Shown here: piece by piece, positions 45,378 to 54,877 of the stretch | How positions within the stretch are numbered: position 1 is the first letter of the stretch | Layout: every line of letters begins with the position of its first letter | Source of the DNA: Kuenenia sp039794105 | Lineage (GTDB): Bacteria; Planctomycetota; Brocadiia; Brocadiales; Brocadiaceae | Direction of reading: 5' to 3' | DNA: 64,000 bases | NCBI RefSeq assembly: GCF_039794105.1 | Contig: NZ_JBDIWA010000016.1 | Location: 7,845-71,844 of the forward strand | Translations under genes and position numbers: made by a program | The notes under the pieces: model-generated | The model's database searches: none | What the model was told of the DNA's origin: nothing | The model's input: the letters and a program-made list of their open reading frames with translations, nothing else

Positions 45378-46997
45378 ATGGCAGCAAAGCAGTTGATTTA
45401 TGATGAAATTGCCAGAGGGTCGCTTCAGAAGGGGATAAAACAATTAGCAGACGCCGTCCGGGTAACGATGGGGCCTACCGGAAGGAATGTGATACTGGAA
45501 AAGGGTTTTGGCGCCCCCTCTGTTACAAAGGATGGTGTAACTGTCGCAAAAGAGGTTGAATTAAAAAATCCCTTTGAAAATATGGGCGCTAAAATGGTGT
45601 GTGAAGTGGCGTCAAAAACCAGTGATATTGCAGGTGATGGCACCACTACTGCAACCATTCTGGCAGAGGCGATTTTCAATGAGGGGATGAAGTATGTCAC
45701 GGCAGGTGCTAACCCTATGGCACTCAAAAGAGGTATTGACAGGGCGGTGGACGTTGTGGTCGCAGAACTGAAACAGTTAAGCATCCCCATAAAAGGACGC
45801 GCAGAGATTGCGCAAGTGGGTACAATTTCTGCAAACAATGATGCTTCTATTGGAAATCTTCTGGCAGACGCGATGGATAAGGTAGGGAAAGACGGCGTGA
45901 TTACGGTTGAAGAGGCGAAGGGGATAGAGACTACTTTAGAAATTGTTGAAGGTATGCAGTTTGACAAGGGGTATCTCTCACCTTACTTCATAACGGATGC
46001 TCAAAATATGGAAGTGGTGCTGGAAAATGCATATGTATTGATTCACGAAAAGAAGATATCCAGCATGAGAGATCTCCTGCCCTTGCTGGAAAAGATTGCC
46101 GGCAGCGGAAAGCCATTTTTGATAATTTCCGAGGATGTTGAAGGTGAAGCGCTGGCAACTCTCGTTGTGAATAAGCTGCGCGGCGTATTAAGCTGCGCGG
46201 CGGTTAAGGCTCCGGGGTTTGGCGACCGCAGAAAGGCTATGCTGGAAGATATCGCAATATTGACGAACGGAAAGGCAATTACCGAAGATTTGGGATTAAA
46301 GCTGGAGAATATCGGGATAGAAGATCTTGGAGTGGCAAAGAGGATTACCATAAATAAAGATAACACGACAATAATCGAAGGTGCGGCTACGAAAGAAAAC
46401 ATTCAGGCAAGGATCCGGCAAATCAAAAATCAGATTGAACAGACAACGTCAAACTATGATAAAGAAAAACTCAGCGAGAGGCTTGCGAAGCTGGCTGGCG
46501 GGGTTGCGGTAATACACGTTGGGGCGGCAACTGAGGTCGAGATGAATGAGAAAAAGGCGCGCGTGGAAGATGCTTTACATGCAACCAGGGCTGCTGTTGA
46601 GGAAGGTATTGTGCCCGGAGGAGGCGTTGCTTTCATACGTACTATACCTGCGCTGAAAGAGGCAAGTAAAAATGTTGATGGCGATGAGAAGATCGGTATG
46701 GATTTAATTGCAAAAGTGCTGGAAGCTCCCTTACGGCAAATTGCGAATAATACCGGGGCGGACGGCTCGGTGGTTTTTGAGGAAATGAAGGGACTTTCCG
46801 CAAATATGGGCTATAATGCCAATACTGGCGAGTATGTTGATATGTTCGTGGCGGGTATTGTTGATCCTGCGAAAGTATCGAGAGTGGCATTGCAAAATTC
46901 GGCAAGTGTCGCCGGTTTATTGCTGACAACTGAGACTATGCTGACAGAATATAAAGAGGATGAGGATGAAAAAATTATAAATGGCAGCATTCATTAA
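45378..46997 (+). CDS. Chaperonin GroEL, second copy (no GGM tail)
   Basis: A 539-residue GroEL paralogue with all core motifs (IAGDGTTTATILAEAI, EGMQFDKGYLSPYF, NKLRGVLSCAAVKAPGFGDR) but a different acidic C-terminus (YKEDEDEKIINGSIH) and no GGM repeat. GGAGGT precedes its ATG. Such tail changes in paralogues usually go with altered substrate range. A terminator follows at 47032. Confidence 0.95.
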   Translation: MAAKQLIYDEIARGSLQKGIKQLADAVRVTMGPTGRNVILEKGFGAPSVTKDGVTVAKEVELKNPFENMGAKMVCEVASKTSDIAGDGTTTATILAEAIFNEGMKYVTAGANPMALKRGIDRAVDVVVAELKQLSIPIKGRAEIAQVGTISANNDASIGNLLADAMDKVGKDGVITVEEAKGIETTLEIVEGMQFDKGYLSPYFITDAQNMEVVLENAYVLIHEKKISSMRDLLPLLEKIAGSGKPFLIISEDVEGEALATLVVNKLRGVLSCAAVKAPGFGDRRKAMLEDIAILTNGKAITEDLGLKLENIGIEDLGVAKRITINKDNTTIIEGAATKENIQARIRQIKNQIEQTTSNYDKEKLSERLAKLAGGVAVIHVGAATEVEMNEKKARVEDALHATRAAVEEGIVPGGGVAFIRTIPALKEASKNVDGDEKIGMDLIAKVLEAPLRQIANNTGADGSVVFEEMKGLSANMGYNANTGEYVDMFVAGIVDPAKVSRVALQNSASVAGLLLTTETMLTEYKEDEDEKIINGSIH

Positions 46998-47031
46998 AAT
47001 AATTTCTGAACTACGACTCATTATTAAAGTG

Positions 47032-47064
47032 AAAAGGCTGCTACATGTAGCCTTTTTGCTTTTC
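47032..47064 (+). terminator. Rho-independent terminator after the second groEL
   Basis: The stem AAAAGGCT/AGCCTTTT has a nine-base loop GCTACATGT that can pair further (GCTACATGTAGC), then T-rich TTGCTTTT. It ends the groEL-groES-groEL unit. Confidence 0.75.
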
Positions 47065-47381
47065 TACACACCACCACACTGTCATAAAAATCAGATACCC
47101 CTTCGCAGGTGATTTAAAATGACCATGTCAAAGCAGGAAAAACTATTAAGAACACAAGGAAATAGTGGTGACGTTCTGTGGCGACAATTAATGAATTGCC
47201 GCTACAGGGCTTAATACCCTGTGATTGCAAAAACCCTTCAAAAGGTGGACAAGGTTTTAAGGCCGTACTGACGGCAGAATGGGTGTTTTAAAACTTCCTT
47301 GATTTTATTCTGTTCTATGCACTATAATTTTTTTGGCGCTTTTTAAATAATTAGAGATAAAATTCGAAAAATAAAATACTT
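47065..47381. other. Region upstream of dnaJ, with a chaperone-like motif
   Basis: About 320 bases with no gene. GCCGTACTGACGG at 47262-47274 resembles the groEL-upstream dyad half at 43025 (11 of 13 positions) and is itself a short palindrome (GCCGT-ACTG-ACGGC). Confidence 0.45.
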
Positions 47382-48500
47382 ATGGGACGAGATTACTATC
47401 AAATATTGGGAGTAAGCAGGAACGCGGGCAGCGATGAAATAAAAAAAGCGTATCGACAACTGGCGATGAAATATCACCCCGATAGAAATCCCGGTAATAA
47501 AGAATCTGAACAAATGTTTAAAGAAGCGGCGGAAGCATATGGAGTGTTGAGTGACGCCGAAAAGAAGAAATTATATGATCAATACGGAGAAGAAGGCCTA
47601 AGGGCTACAGGCACTCGTGGTTACAGCTCCTATGAGGATATCTTTGATGCGTTTGGAGATATATTTGGTGGCGGAAGTATTTTCGATGAATTTTTTGGCA
47701 GGGGAAGAGGCGGTGGAGAAGCCGGTAAAAGAGGAGCAAGTTTAAAATGTGATATCGAGATGGGGTTTAAAGAAGTTGCTACCGGCGTAGAGAAAAAGAT
47801 CGAACTTATGCGAAGGGAAATATGCGATGCTTGCCGTGGTACCGGCGCTAAGGAAGGCACTTCTCCGGTTACGTGTCCTTACTGCGGAGGGAGGGGACAG
47901 GTGCAACAATCGCAAGGGTTCTTCACATTGCGCACTACATGTCCTAAATGCCGTGGCAATGGTAAAATTATCGAATCGCCATGCAGAAAATGCGGCGGAA
48001 CAAAACGATATCCAAGGAGGGCGACAATATCAGTACAGATCCCGGCAGGGGTCGAAGATGGCACAAGACTGAGACTGACGGGACAGGGCGAACCCGGCGA
48101 GAATGGAGCACCTTCCGGTGATTTGTATTGTGATGTCCACGTCACACCTCATCCAATCTTTCAAAGGCATGGAAACGATGTATTATGTGAAGTCCCTATT
48201 AGTTTTGCACAGGCGGCATTAGGTTGCAAAATTGATGTCCCTACATTATCGGGCAATATCATTCAGGTGAAAGTGCCAAAGGGCATACAAAATAATGAGA
48301 TTATCCCTATTAAGGGTGAAGGGTTCCCTAATATACACAGGCATGGCAAAGGTAATTTGCTGGTTCAGGTGGTAGTTGAAACACCAACAAAGATTTCTTC
48401 GCGCCAGGAAGAATTGTTAAAAGAATTTGCCGAGCTGGAAAAAAATAATATTTCTTCCAGACAAAAGAAGTTTATTGAAAAAATGAAACAGATATCATAA
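47382..48500 (+). CDS. dnaJ: Chaperone DnaJ
   Basis: A 372-residue type I J-protein: J-domain with KYHPDRN (HPD at about 33-35), Gly/Phe-rich linker (GDIFGGGSIFDEFFGRG), four zinc CxxCxGxG repeats (CDACRGTG, CPYCGGRG, CPKCRGNG, CRKCGGT) and the C-terminal substrate domain. No dnaK or grpE is nearby. The upstream region carries the chaperone motif at 47262. Confidence 0.97.
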   Translation: MGRDYYQILGVSRNAGSDEIKKAYRQLAMKYHPDRNPGNKESEQMFKEAAEAYGVLSDAEKKKLYDQYGEEGLRATGTRGYSSYEDIFDAFGDIFGGGSIFDEFFGRGRGGGEAGKRGASLKCDIEMGFKEVATGVEKKIELMRREICDACRGTGAKEGTSPVTCPYCGGRGQVQQSQGFFTLRTTCPKCRGNGKIIESPCRKCGGTKRYPRRATISVQIPAGVEDGTRLRLTGQGEPGENGAPSGDLYCDVHVTPHPIFQRHGNDVLCEVPISFAQAALGCKIDVPTLSGNIIQVKVPKGIQNNEIIPIKGEGFPNIHRHGKGNLLVQVVVETPTKISSRQEELLKEFAELEKNNISSRQKKFIEKMKQIS

Positions 48501-48576
48501 CATTTTTTATTGAAAGGAGGTACAGCTTAATTGTATTGCGGCGATTTTGTGCTGCTGTAAAAATTAAGTATGATAT

Positions 48577-48864
48577 ATGCCAACATACGAATACAAGTGT
48601 AATGAATGCAGTCATGGATTTGAAATGTTTCAATCTATAAAATCAGATCCGGTAAAGGAATGCCCTTCCTGTGGACGTTCTTCTGTGGAAAGAATTATTG
48701 GGTCGGGTGGGGCAATAATTTTTAAAGGTTCAGGGTTTTACCAGACGGATTACCGGAGCGAAGAATATAAATCCAGTGCAAAAAAAGAATCAGAAATAGC
48801 AAAGCCGGAAACAAAGGATAAAAAACAAGAGAAAAAGACAGAAAAAACGCATGCAGAAAATTAA
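48577..48864 (+). CDS. FmdB-family zinc ribbon protein
   Basis: A 95-residue protein. The N-terminal FmdB-type zinc ribbon is MPTYEYKCNECSHGFE...CPSCG (four cysteines at about 8, 11, 30 and 33). The middle is GFYQTDYRSEEYK and the tail is lysine/glutamate-rich. Its 3' end overlaps yacG by 14 bases. Function unknown; the family often regulates. Confidence 0.88.
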   Translation: MPTYEYKCNECSHGFEMFQSIKSDPVKECPSCGRSSVERIIGSGGAIIFKGSGFYQTDYRSEEYKSSAKKESEIAKPETKDKKQEKKTEKTHAEN

Positions 48865-49054
48865 TTGTCCGAATTGCAGAAAAATACTCTTCTACCAGTT
48901 GATTAAGGATTTGCCCTATTTCCCTTTTTGCAGCAACAGGTGCAAATTGGTTGATTTTGGCGCCTGGATGAATGAGAGCTATTGTATCGAGGAACCGATA
49001 GGGAGTGACGGGTCAACATGTGTAGATGAAAAGGGAGAGGAAATGGATGGTTAA
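48851..49054 (+). CDS. yacG: YacG-type DNA gyrase inhibitor
   Basis: A 67-residue zinc protein with C-x2-C (CPNC) and C-x3-C (CSNRCKLVDFGAWMNE), the family signature. YacG binds GyrB in E. coli and blocks DNA binding. It overlaps both neighbours (FmdB and the membrane protein), which suggests coupled translation. Confidence 0.85.
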   Translation: MQKINCPNCRKILFYQLIKDLPYFPFCSNRCKLVDFGAWMNESYCIEEPIGSDGSTCVDEKGEEMDG

Positions 49055-50252
49055 AACAAAGACACACGTACATAGCTGGCGTGATATTTTTGTTGCTTTT
49101 AAAATGGCATTTGATCCTAAGATGATGTTTCTCGGATATGCAGGCCTTCTTATCAGTTTGGCTTGGTGTGTGATGGCGGCGTCTTTTTTTTCTGCACTAA
49201 AAATAATAAATTTATCACCGTTCTTTTTTACGAAAATTATTTTATTCCCGATGCGGGATAATTGCCCCATACATGGAGCAAATTTTTCATCTGCCGCAGC
49301 GATGTTCAGCGTGGGCGGATTTATATTCTTTATAACAATTGTTATGGGACTCCTGGGAATATGGTCATTTTTTGGCGGTGCAATTACCAGAATAGCTGCA
49401 CTCGATTATGCGAGGGATGAAAATGTTAGGTTAATAGATGCTGTTGCATTCGCCAGGAAAAAATTCTGGTCCTTTTTTTGGTCGCCAATGATTCCTTTTA
49501 TAGGGGTGTTTTTTTTCGGAATATGTAATGTAACTGGCGGTTTAATAGGAAGGATACCGGTATTGGGGGAATGTGTGGTTGCTTTAGGGTTTCCCTTTGC
49601 CTTTGTTGCCGGCTTAATGATGGTGTTGGTCGGGATAATTGGTGTATTGGGTATGTGTTTTATGTATCCAACCATTAGCGCCGAAGGGTCGGATGCATTT
49701 GACGCGGTAAGCCGTGCATACAGTTATGTAATTTCAAGGCCAAAACAGTTTTTGGGGTATTGTGGGATATATATAGTGTATGGCATTATTTGCGTTTCTA
49801 TAGTTGCTTTTTTTGCATGGCTGGTGATTCATCTGTCTTTCTGTACGGTAGGATTTGGGATGGGAGAAAAATTTTACACCGTTAAAGCATATATACTGCA
49901 ACGATGTAATATTGCGTGTCTCGGCTTTTGCATGAAGCCTGCTGACGAATCAAAGACCGCGGTATCTGTTCTTACCGGATGGTCTCTGAATTTCCTTGCG
50001 GGCATGTTGATTGTTTATATTTTTTGTATTAAATTGGCCGTATGGAATTTTTTTATCAACTATGTATTTTCCGCAAAAACAGTTATTTATTTTTTATTGA
50101 GAAAAGAAATAGATAGTACCAATGTTACCGATGTGTATTTGGAAAATAACAATCAGAATGAACTGACGGCTGATATTAAAAATGATGATATAAAAAAACT
50201 TTCCGAAAATACAAACAATAATGATGTTCGGAGTGACCAATTTAAGGAATAA
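49047..50252 (+). CDS. Multi-spanning membrane protein, unknown function
   Basis: A 401-residue protein with about seven hydrophobic segments and a disordered Asn/Asp-rich tail of about 50 residues. A conserved-looking part is YPTISAEGSDAFDAVSRAYSYV followed by ISRPKQF, a motif I associate with planctomycete membrane proteins. The ATG at 49047 overlaps the yacG stop; GAGAGGAA precedes it. No transport or enzyme motif is clear. Confidence 0.75.
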   Translation: MVKTKTHVHSWRDIFVAFKMAFDPKMMFLGYAGLLISLAWCVMAASFFSALKIINLSPFFFTKIILFPMRDNCPIHGANFSSAAAMFSVGGFIFFITIVMGLLGIWSFFGGAITRIAALDYARDENVRLIDAVAFARKKFWSFFWSPMIPFIGVFFFGICNVTGGLIGRIPVLGECVVALGFPFAFVAGLMMVLVGIIGVLGMCFMYPTISAEGSDAFDAVSRAYSYVISRPKQFLGYCGIYIVYGIICVSIVAFFAWLVIHLSFCTVGFGMGEKFYTVKAYILQRCNIACLGFCMKPADESKTAVSVLTGWSLNFLAGMLIVYIFCIKLAVWNFFINYVFSAKTVIYFLLRKEIDSTNVTDVYLENNNQNELTADIKNDDIKKLSENTNNNDVRSDQFKE

Positions 50253-50403
50253 TTCTATTGCCTTGCCAATTCACTTCACTTCATGCAGAGCGTCAAATGC
50301 ATTTCCTTCCATACTGCTTGATGGCGCTGTGACACAATAAATAATTGTGACAGGTCTTTTAAAAATCCAACCTAATTTAACGTTTAGAAATTTAATGTTT
50401 TGT

Positions 50404-50482
50404 TGTAGAGACGCATTGCACGCGTCTCTTCTCTTTATATCATTAATTGTATTACACAAGACGCGTGCAATGCGTCTCTACA
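50404..50482. repeat. 24-base perfect inverted repeat
   Basis: TGTAGAGACGCATTGCACGC followed by GTCT at 50404-50427 is exactly mirrored at 50459-50482, with a 31-base AT-rich spacer. It lies in the gap (50253-50551) before der and has no T-run. Similar GAGACGC hairpins are common dispersed elements in other bacteria. Confidence 0.85.
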
Positions 50483-50551
50483 TTAACGTGACAACAGAAC
50501 AAAGTCGCTGCCAAAGCAGCCTAATTTAATAGCAATCAATTTGGGGTAAAA

Positions 50552-51892
50552 ATGCAGATACCTGTAGCAGTAATTGTTGGAAGGCCAAACGTGGGAAAAT
50601 CTGCGTTGTTTAATTGTTTTTCCAGACGGAGAATCTCTATTGTTGAACCTACCTCCGGTGTAACCAGAGACCGGGTATCAACTGAAATACGCCATAAGGA
50701 CTATGTATTTGAGTTGGTCGACACAGGCGGCATGGGGATAACAGATTCGGACGGCCTTACAGAAGATATTGAGATGCAGATAGAAGTAGCGCTTGCGGCG
50801 GCAGATGTTGTTCTTTTTGTTGTTGACGTACGTGAAGGCATCACTCCTTTAGATAGAATTGTCGCAGAAAGATTACGGCATGTAAAAAAGGAAGTAATCC
50901 TTATCGCAAATAAGGTCGATACTCCGAAATTTGAGCATTCAATGGGCGAATTTAACAAACTGGGTTTTGGAGAACCACACCCGGTTTCTGCAATAGAAGG
51001 ATATGGACGTTCGGACTTGCTTGACAAAATCATTTCTCTTTTTCCTCTGCAGGAACCTTACGACAATACAGATTCCGAACCTATTATGAAAATGGCAATA
51101 GTGGGGAAGCGAAATGCGGGAAAATCCACTTTGATTAATACCCTTGCCAGAAAGCAACGTGTCATTGTAAGCGAGGTACCTGGAACGACAAGGGATTCAA
51201 TTGACGTGAAATTTGAAATGGATAATAAACAGTTTTTAGCAATAGATACCGCCGGTGTACGCAAAAAAAGCCAGGTAAAAGATTCTATCGAATTTTACAG
51301 CATGGCTCGTGCGGAAAGGTCTATCCGGCGGGCAGATGTGGTATTGTTCCTGATTGATGCAACCCTCAAAATCTCAGATGTAGATAAGAAGTTAGGGGCG
51401 TACATCGACCTGGAAAGAAAACCATGTGTGATCGTTATTAACAAATGGGATTTGGTTAAGGGCATTGAAACAGAAGAATATCATGAGTATATAAATAAAA
51501 GCCTGCCGGGTCTTTCGTTTGCCCCCATTTCATTTATTAGCGCCAAAAACAACGATCACGTTGCCGAGATGATTCACCTTGCGATGGATCTTTATGAGCA
51601 GGCCAATACAAGGGTTTCAACGTCGGAGTTAAATAAAGTGGTAGAAGATGCCCTGAAGTTGCAACGTCCAGGGCAAAGAAAGTCAAAAACACCGAGGATA
51701 TATTACAGCACCCAAATAAGTGTCGCCCCGCCTACATTTGTAATATTTGTAAATGACCCCACACTTTTTGATAATAATTATGAGCGATACCTTTGTAACC
51801 AGCTTCGCAGCAAACTGGCATTCCCGGAAATTCCTCTTAAATTTTATTTCCGTCAAAGATCGCAGACAAAACAGAAAACGGAACATTCATAG
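50552..51892 (+). CDS. der: Ribosome-associated GTPase Der (EngA)
   Basis: A 446-residue double GTPase for 50S assembly. Two G domains: GRPNVGKSALF, DTGG, NKVD and then GKRNAGKSTLI, DTAGV, NKWD. A KH-like C-terminal domain ends it. All motifs are intact. It lies after the 24-base inverted repeat. Confidence 0.97.
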   Translation: MQIPVAVIVGRPNVGKSALFNCFSRRRISIVEPTSGVTRDRVSTEIRHKDYVFELVDTGGMGITDSDGLTEDIEMQIEVALAAADVVLFVVDVREGITPLDRIVAERLRHVKKEVILIANKVDTPKFEHSMGEFNKLGFGEPHPVSAIEGYGRSDLLDKIISLFPLQEPYDNTDSEPIMKMAIVGKRNAGKSTLINTLARKQRVIVSEVPGTTRDSIDVKFEMDNKQFLAIDTAGVRKKSQVKDSIEFYSMARAERSIRRADVVLFLIDATLKISDVDKKLGAYIDLERKPCVIVINKWDLVKGIETEEYHEYINKSLPGLSFAPISFISAKNNDHVAEMIHLAMDLYEQANTRVSTSELNKVVEDALKLQRPGQRKSKTPRIYYSTQISVAPPTFVIFVNDPTLFDNNYERYLCNQLRSKLAFPEIPLKFYFRQRSQTKQKTEHS

Positions 51893-52016
51893 TTCATATT
51901 TAAATCAGGTAGTGGATTCAAAAGACAAAAACCCAACAAATTTTCCCTGTAAGTCTTTTCTATAGATAAACTGCAAATAAATTTCTTAAACCCATTCCCG
52001 AAGGCATCCAAAAACG

Positions 52017-52670
52017 TTGAAGAGCATAAAATATAATAGTTTTTATCTTGTTTTTTTGTTTATAATATCCTCTTTGATATGTACAAGTGTATTATCTGCA
52101 GGTGCTCGTGATAAATTGTTTTGGGATAGTAGATATAATACGGAGGAATATATTTTTGGCATGGAGCCTACCGTATTTTTAAAGGAACATATTAATCTTT
52201 TACCCAAAGGAAAAGCATTGGATGTTGCAACGGGCGAAGGCCGCAATGCCGTTTTTTTGGCAAAAAACGGGTTTGAGGTGGACTGCTGCGATATTTCTGC
52301 CATTGCCATTGAAAAGGCAAAAAAACTGGCAAAAGAAAACAACGTCCGCATTAATGCATTTGTAGCGGATTTGAAAGACTATAAATTGCCCAAAAATTCC
52401 TATGATGCAATAACCTGTTTTTACTACTTACAAAGGGATCTTATTCCTCAAATAAAGGACTCTCTCAAGGTCGGGGGGATGATTATGTACGAGACCTTTA
52501 CCGTTGAGAATGCTGAACGCGGTTTTGACGGACCTAAGAACAAAGAATATTTGTTAAAACCGAATGAGCTGCTGTATTTTTTCATGGAGTTTAAGATTAT
52601 TTATTACCGGGAACTCGTTTTAGACGATAAAAAGGCGATAGCAAGTTTAATTGCGGAAAAGCGTAAATGA
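52017..52670 (+). CDS. Exported or membrane-anchored class I methyltransferase
   Basis: A 217-residue SAM-dependent methyltransferase, TehB/UbiE-like: LDVATGEGRNAVFLA (SAM motif I), DISAIAIEKAK and ITCFYYLQRDLI follow. Unusually, the N-terminus is a hydrophobic segment (FYLVFLFIISSLICTSVLSA) resembling a signal peptide or anchor. The start codon appears to be TTG at 52017 (AAGG about 12 bases upstream). It overlaps the helicase start by four bases. The substrate is unknown. Confidence 0.78.
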   Translation: MKSIKYNSFYLVFLFIISSLICTSVLSAGARDKLFWDSRYNTEEYIFGMEPTVFLKEHINLLPKGKALDVATGEGRNAVFLAKNGFEVDCCDISAIAIEKAKKLAKENNVRINAFVADLKDYKLPKNSYDAITCFYYLQRDLIPQIKDSLKVGGMIMYETFTVENAERGFDGPKNKEYLLKPNELLYFFMEFKIIYYRELVLDDKKAIASLIAEKRK

Positions 52671-54856
52671 AATTTTTAGAAGATGTTACGGACAAACAGC
52701 GCGAAGCGATTACCCATATTGACGGCCCTCTTTTGATTGTGGCGGGCGCCGGTAGCGGAAAAACACGGGTAATCACACGGCGTATCGGCTATTTAATGTC
52801 GGAAGGTATTTCCCCATACAATATATTGGCCATAACATTTACCAATAAGGCGGCAAATGAAATGGCTGAAAGGGTGAAAAAGTTTTCCTCTCATAAAGGA
52901 ATGTGGGTCTCCACATTCCACAAGATGTGCTCAAGAATTCTAAGAAAAGATATAGAACTGCTTGGTTATTCAAAAGACTTTACCATTTACGATACGGTGG
53001 ATCAATTGAACAGGATTAAATCCATCATGGCCGATTTAGAGATTGATACCGCCCACTGGAAGCCGAGGAGCATTATAAGTTCCATCAGCAATGCCAAGAA
53101 CAAACTTATCGACCATGAACGATTCGCTGCAACAGCATCAGATGTTTATCACCAAATGGTTGCAAAAATTTATAAAAAATATAACGCCATGCTAAAATCC
53201 GGCAATGCCCTGGACTTTGATGACCTTCTCATAAAGACGGTTGAACTTTTAAAAACACGCCCGGACGTATTGTCGTCATATCAGGAACGGTTTAAATATA
53301 TCCTCATCGATGAATATCAGGATACTAATTTTGTTCAATATGCTATTTCACGGCTGCTTGCACAGAAATACAAAAATATTTGTGTGACAGGAGACCCTGA
53401 CCAGTCGATTTACGGCTGGCGCGGTGCGGATTTAAGAAACATAATGGATTTTGAAAAAGACTATCCCGACGCCAGGGTAGTGCTACTGGAGCAAAATTAC
53501 CGTTCGACAAAGAACATCCTGCTGGCGGCATCGAGTGTTATTCAAAAAAATAAATACCGGAAGCAGAAAGAAATCTGGACGGAAAATGAACATGGAGAAA
53601 AGATAAAAGCAATACATTGCGAGAATGAACATAGTGAGGCGGAAGAAATCGCAAAAACAATCAGGACGCTGCGCGGAAATGGGATAAAATATACGGATAT
53701 AGCCCTGTTTTATCGTACTAATGCGCAATCCAGGACGCTGGAAATAGCACTCAGAAATGCCGGGATTCCCTATGTAATCGTTGGCGGCGTCGAATTTTAC
53801 CGGCGGAAGGAGATAAAAGATATACTGGCGTATCTTAGATTATGCGTAAATCCATGCGATGACTCGGCGTTAGAACGCGCGATTAATACTCCGGCCCGCG
53901 GTATTGGAACTACCACCGTTAAAAAAGTAAAAGAATGGGCTGAGAGCCGGGACTCAACACTATTTAACGCCATCGGGATTGTGGATGCAATTCACGAAGT
54001 CACCGGCAAATCTGCCGCTGCAATAAAAAGATTTTATGAACTTATTATGGTCTTGCGCCATATGCCGGAGACGTCGGTGGAAGAAACGCTTAAAAGCATA
54101 ATTGACAAAACAGGGTATATCGATTTTCTCAGAAAGTCTGAAGAAAAAGAGTCTGAGGACCGCATAGCGAATGTGGAAGAATTGGTGAATGCTGCCCATG
54201 AATATGATGCAAACCATACTGACGGTTCTTTGCAGGGTTTTTTAGAGGAAGTGGCGCTGATTTCCGATTTGGATACGGTTGAAGACCTGGCGGAAGCGGT
54301 GACGCTTATGACATTGCATACGGCGAAGGGGCTGGAATTTCCTGTCGTGTTTATTTCCGGTATGGAAGAAGGTTTATTGCCTCATTCAGAATCACGGATT
54401 TCAGAGGAAGAAATTGAAGAAGAACGGCGGTTGTGCTATGTGGGCATAACCCGGGCGATGAAAAGGCTTTTTCTTACGTACACAAAAAGGAGGATGAGAT
54501 ACGGACAATTAATACCATGTGTCGCATCCCGGTTTTTAGATGAAATACATGCTGACTGCATGGACAGGCTGGATAAGACGGAAAACCATTTTTCTTACGA
54601 ATATCAGGGGAAGAGTAATTCATGGGAAAACGACGCAGTGGAAGCTTGCGATGTGTTATCAGAAAGTGACGTATTTCCCTCCGGAAATGCCCGGACTTTT
54701 TTAAACGGCGAGGTGGTACGGCATCCTGTGTTTGGCATCGGAAGGGTCCTGGAAATGCAGGGAAGCAATGAGAAGGCAAGTGTTAAAGTGAGTTTTAATG
54801 TCGGCGGAACAAAGAATCTCATGCTGGCATATGCGAAATTGGAAAAAGTAACTTAG
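52667..54856 (+). CDS. UvrD/PcrA-type ATP-dependent DNA helicase
   Basis: A 729-residue SF1A helicase: Walker A VAGAGSGKTRVITRR, TFTNKAANEMAERV, DEYQDTN (Walker B), GDPDQSIYGWRGA, QNYRS and the C-terminal motifs TLHTAKGLEFPVVF and LCYVGITRA. The C-terminal GxGRV linker segment is present. It unwinds 3'-5' during repair. UvrD and PcrA cannot be separated by sequence alone. Confidence 0.94.
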   Translation: MKFLEDVTDKQREAITHIDGPLLIVAGAGSGKTRVITRRIGYLMSEGISPYNILAITFTNKAANEMAERVKKFSSHKGMWVSTFHKMCSRILRKDIELLGYSKDFTIYDTVDQLNRIKSIMADLEIDTAHWKPRSIISSISNAKNKLIDHERFAATASDVYHQMVAKIYKKYNAMLKSGNALDFDDLLIKTVELLKTRPDVLSSYQERFKYILIDEYQDTNFVQYAISRLLAQKYKNICVTGDPDQSIYGWRGADLRNIMDFEKDYPDARVVLLEQNYRSTKNILLAASSVIQKNKYRKQKEIWTENEHGEKIKAIHCENEHSEAEEIAKTIRTLRGNGIKYTDIALFYRTNAQSRTLEIALRNAGIPYVIVGGVEFYRRKEIKDILAYLRLCVNPCDDSALERAINTPARGIGTTTVKKVKEWAESRDSTLFNAIGIVDAIHEVTGKSAAAIKRFYELIMVLRHMPETSVEETLKSIIDKTGYIDFLRKSEEKESEDRIANVEELVNAAHEYDANHTDGSLQGFLEEVALISDLDTVEDLAEAVTLMTLHTAKGLEFPVVFISGMEEGLLPHSESRISEEEIEEERRLCYVGITRAMKRLFLTYTKRRMRYGQLIPCVASRFLDEIHADCMDRLDKTENHFSYEYQGKSNSWENDAVEACDVLSESDVFPSGNARTFLNGEVVRHPVFGIGRVLEMQGSNEKASVKVSFNVGGTKNLMLAYAKLEKVT

Positions 54857-54877
54857 GATGAAAAGAAGGAAGGTATA

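Noticed and set aside
48513..48560. AAAGGAGG followed by a ten-codon TTG mini-frame before the FmdB-like gene
   Set aside because: Too short to judge; may be a leader or chance.
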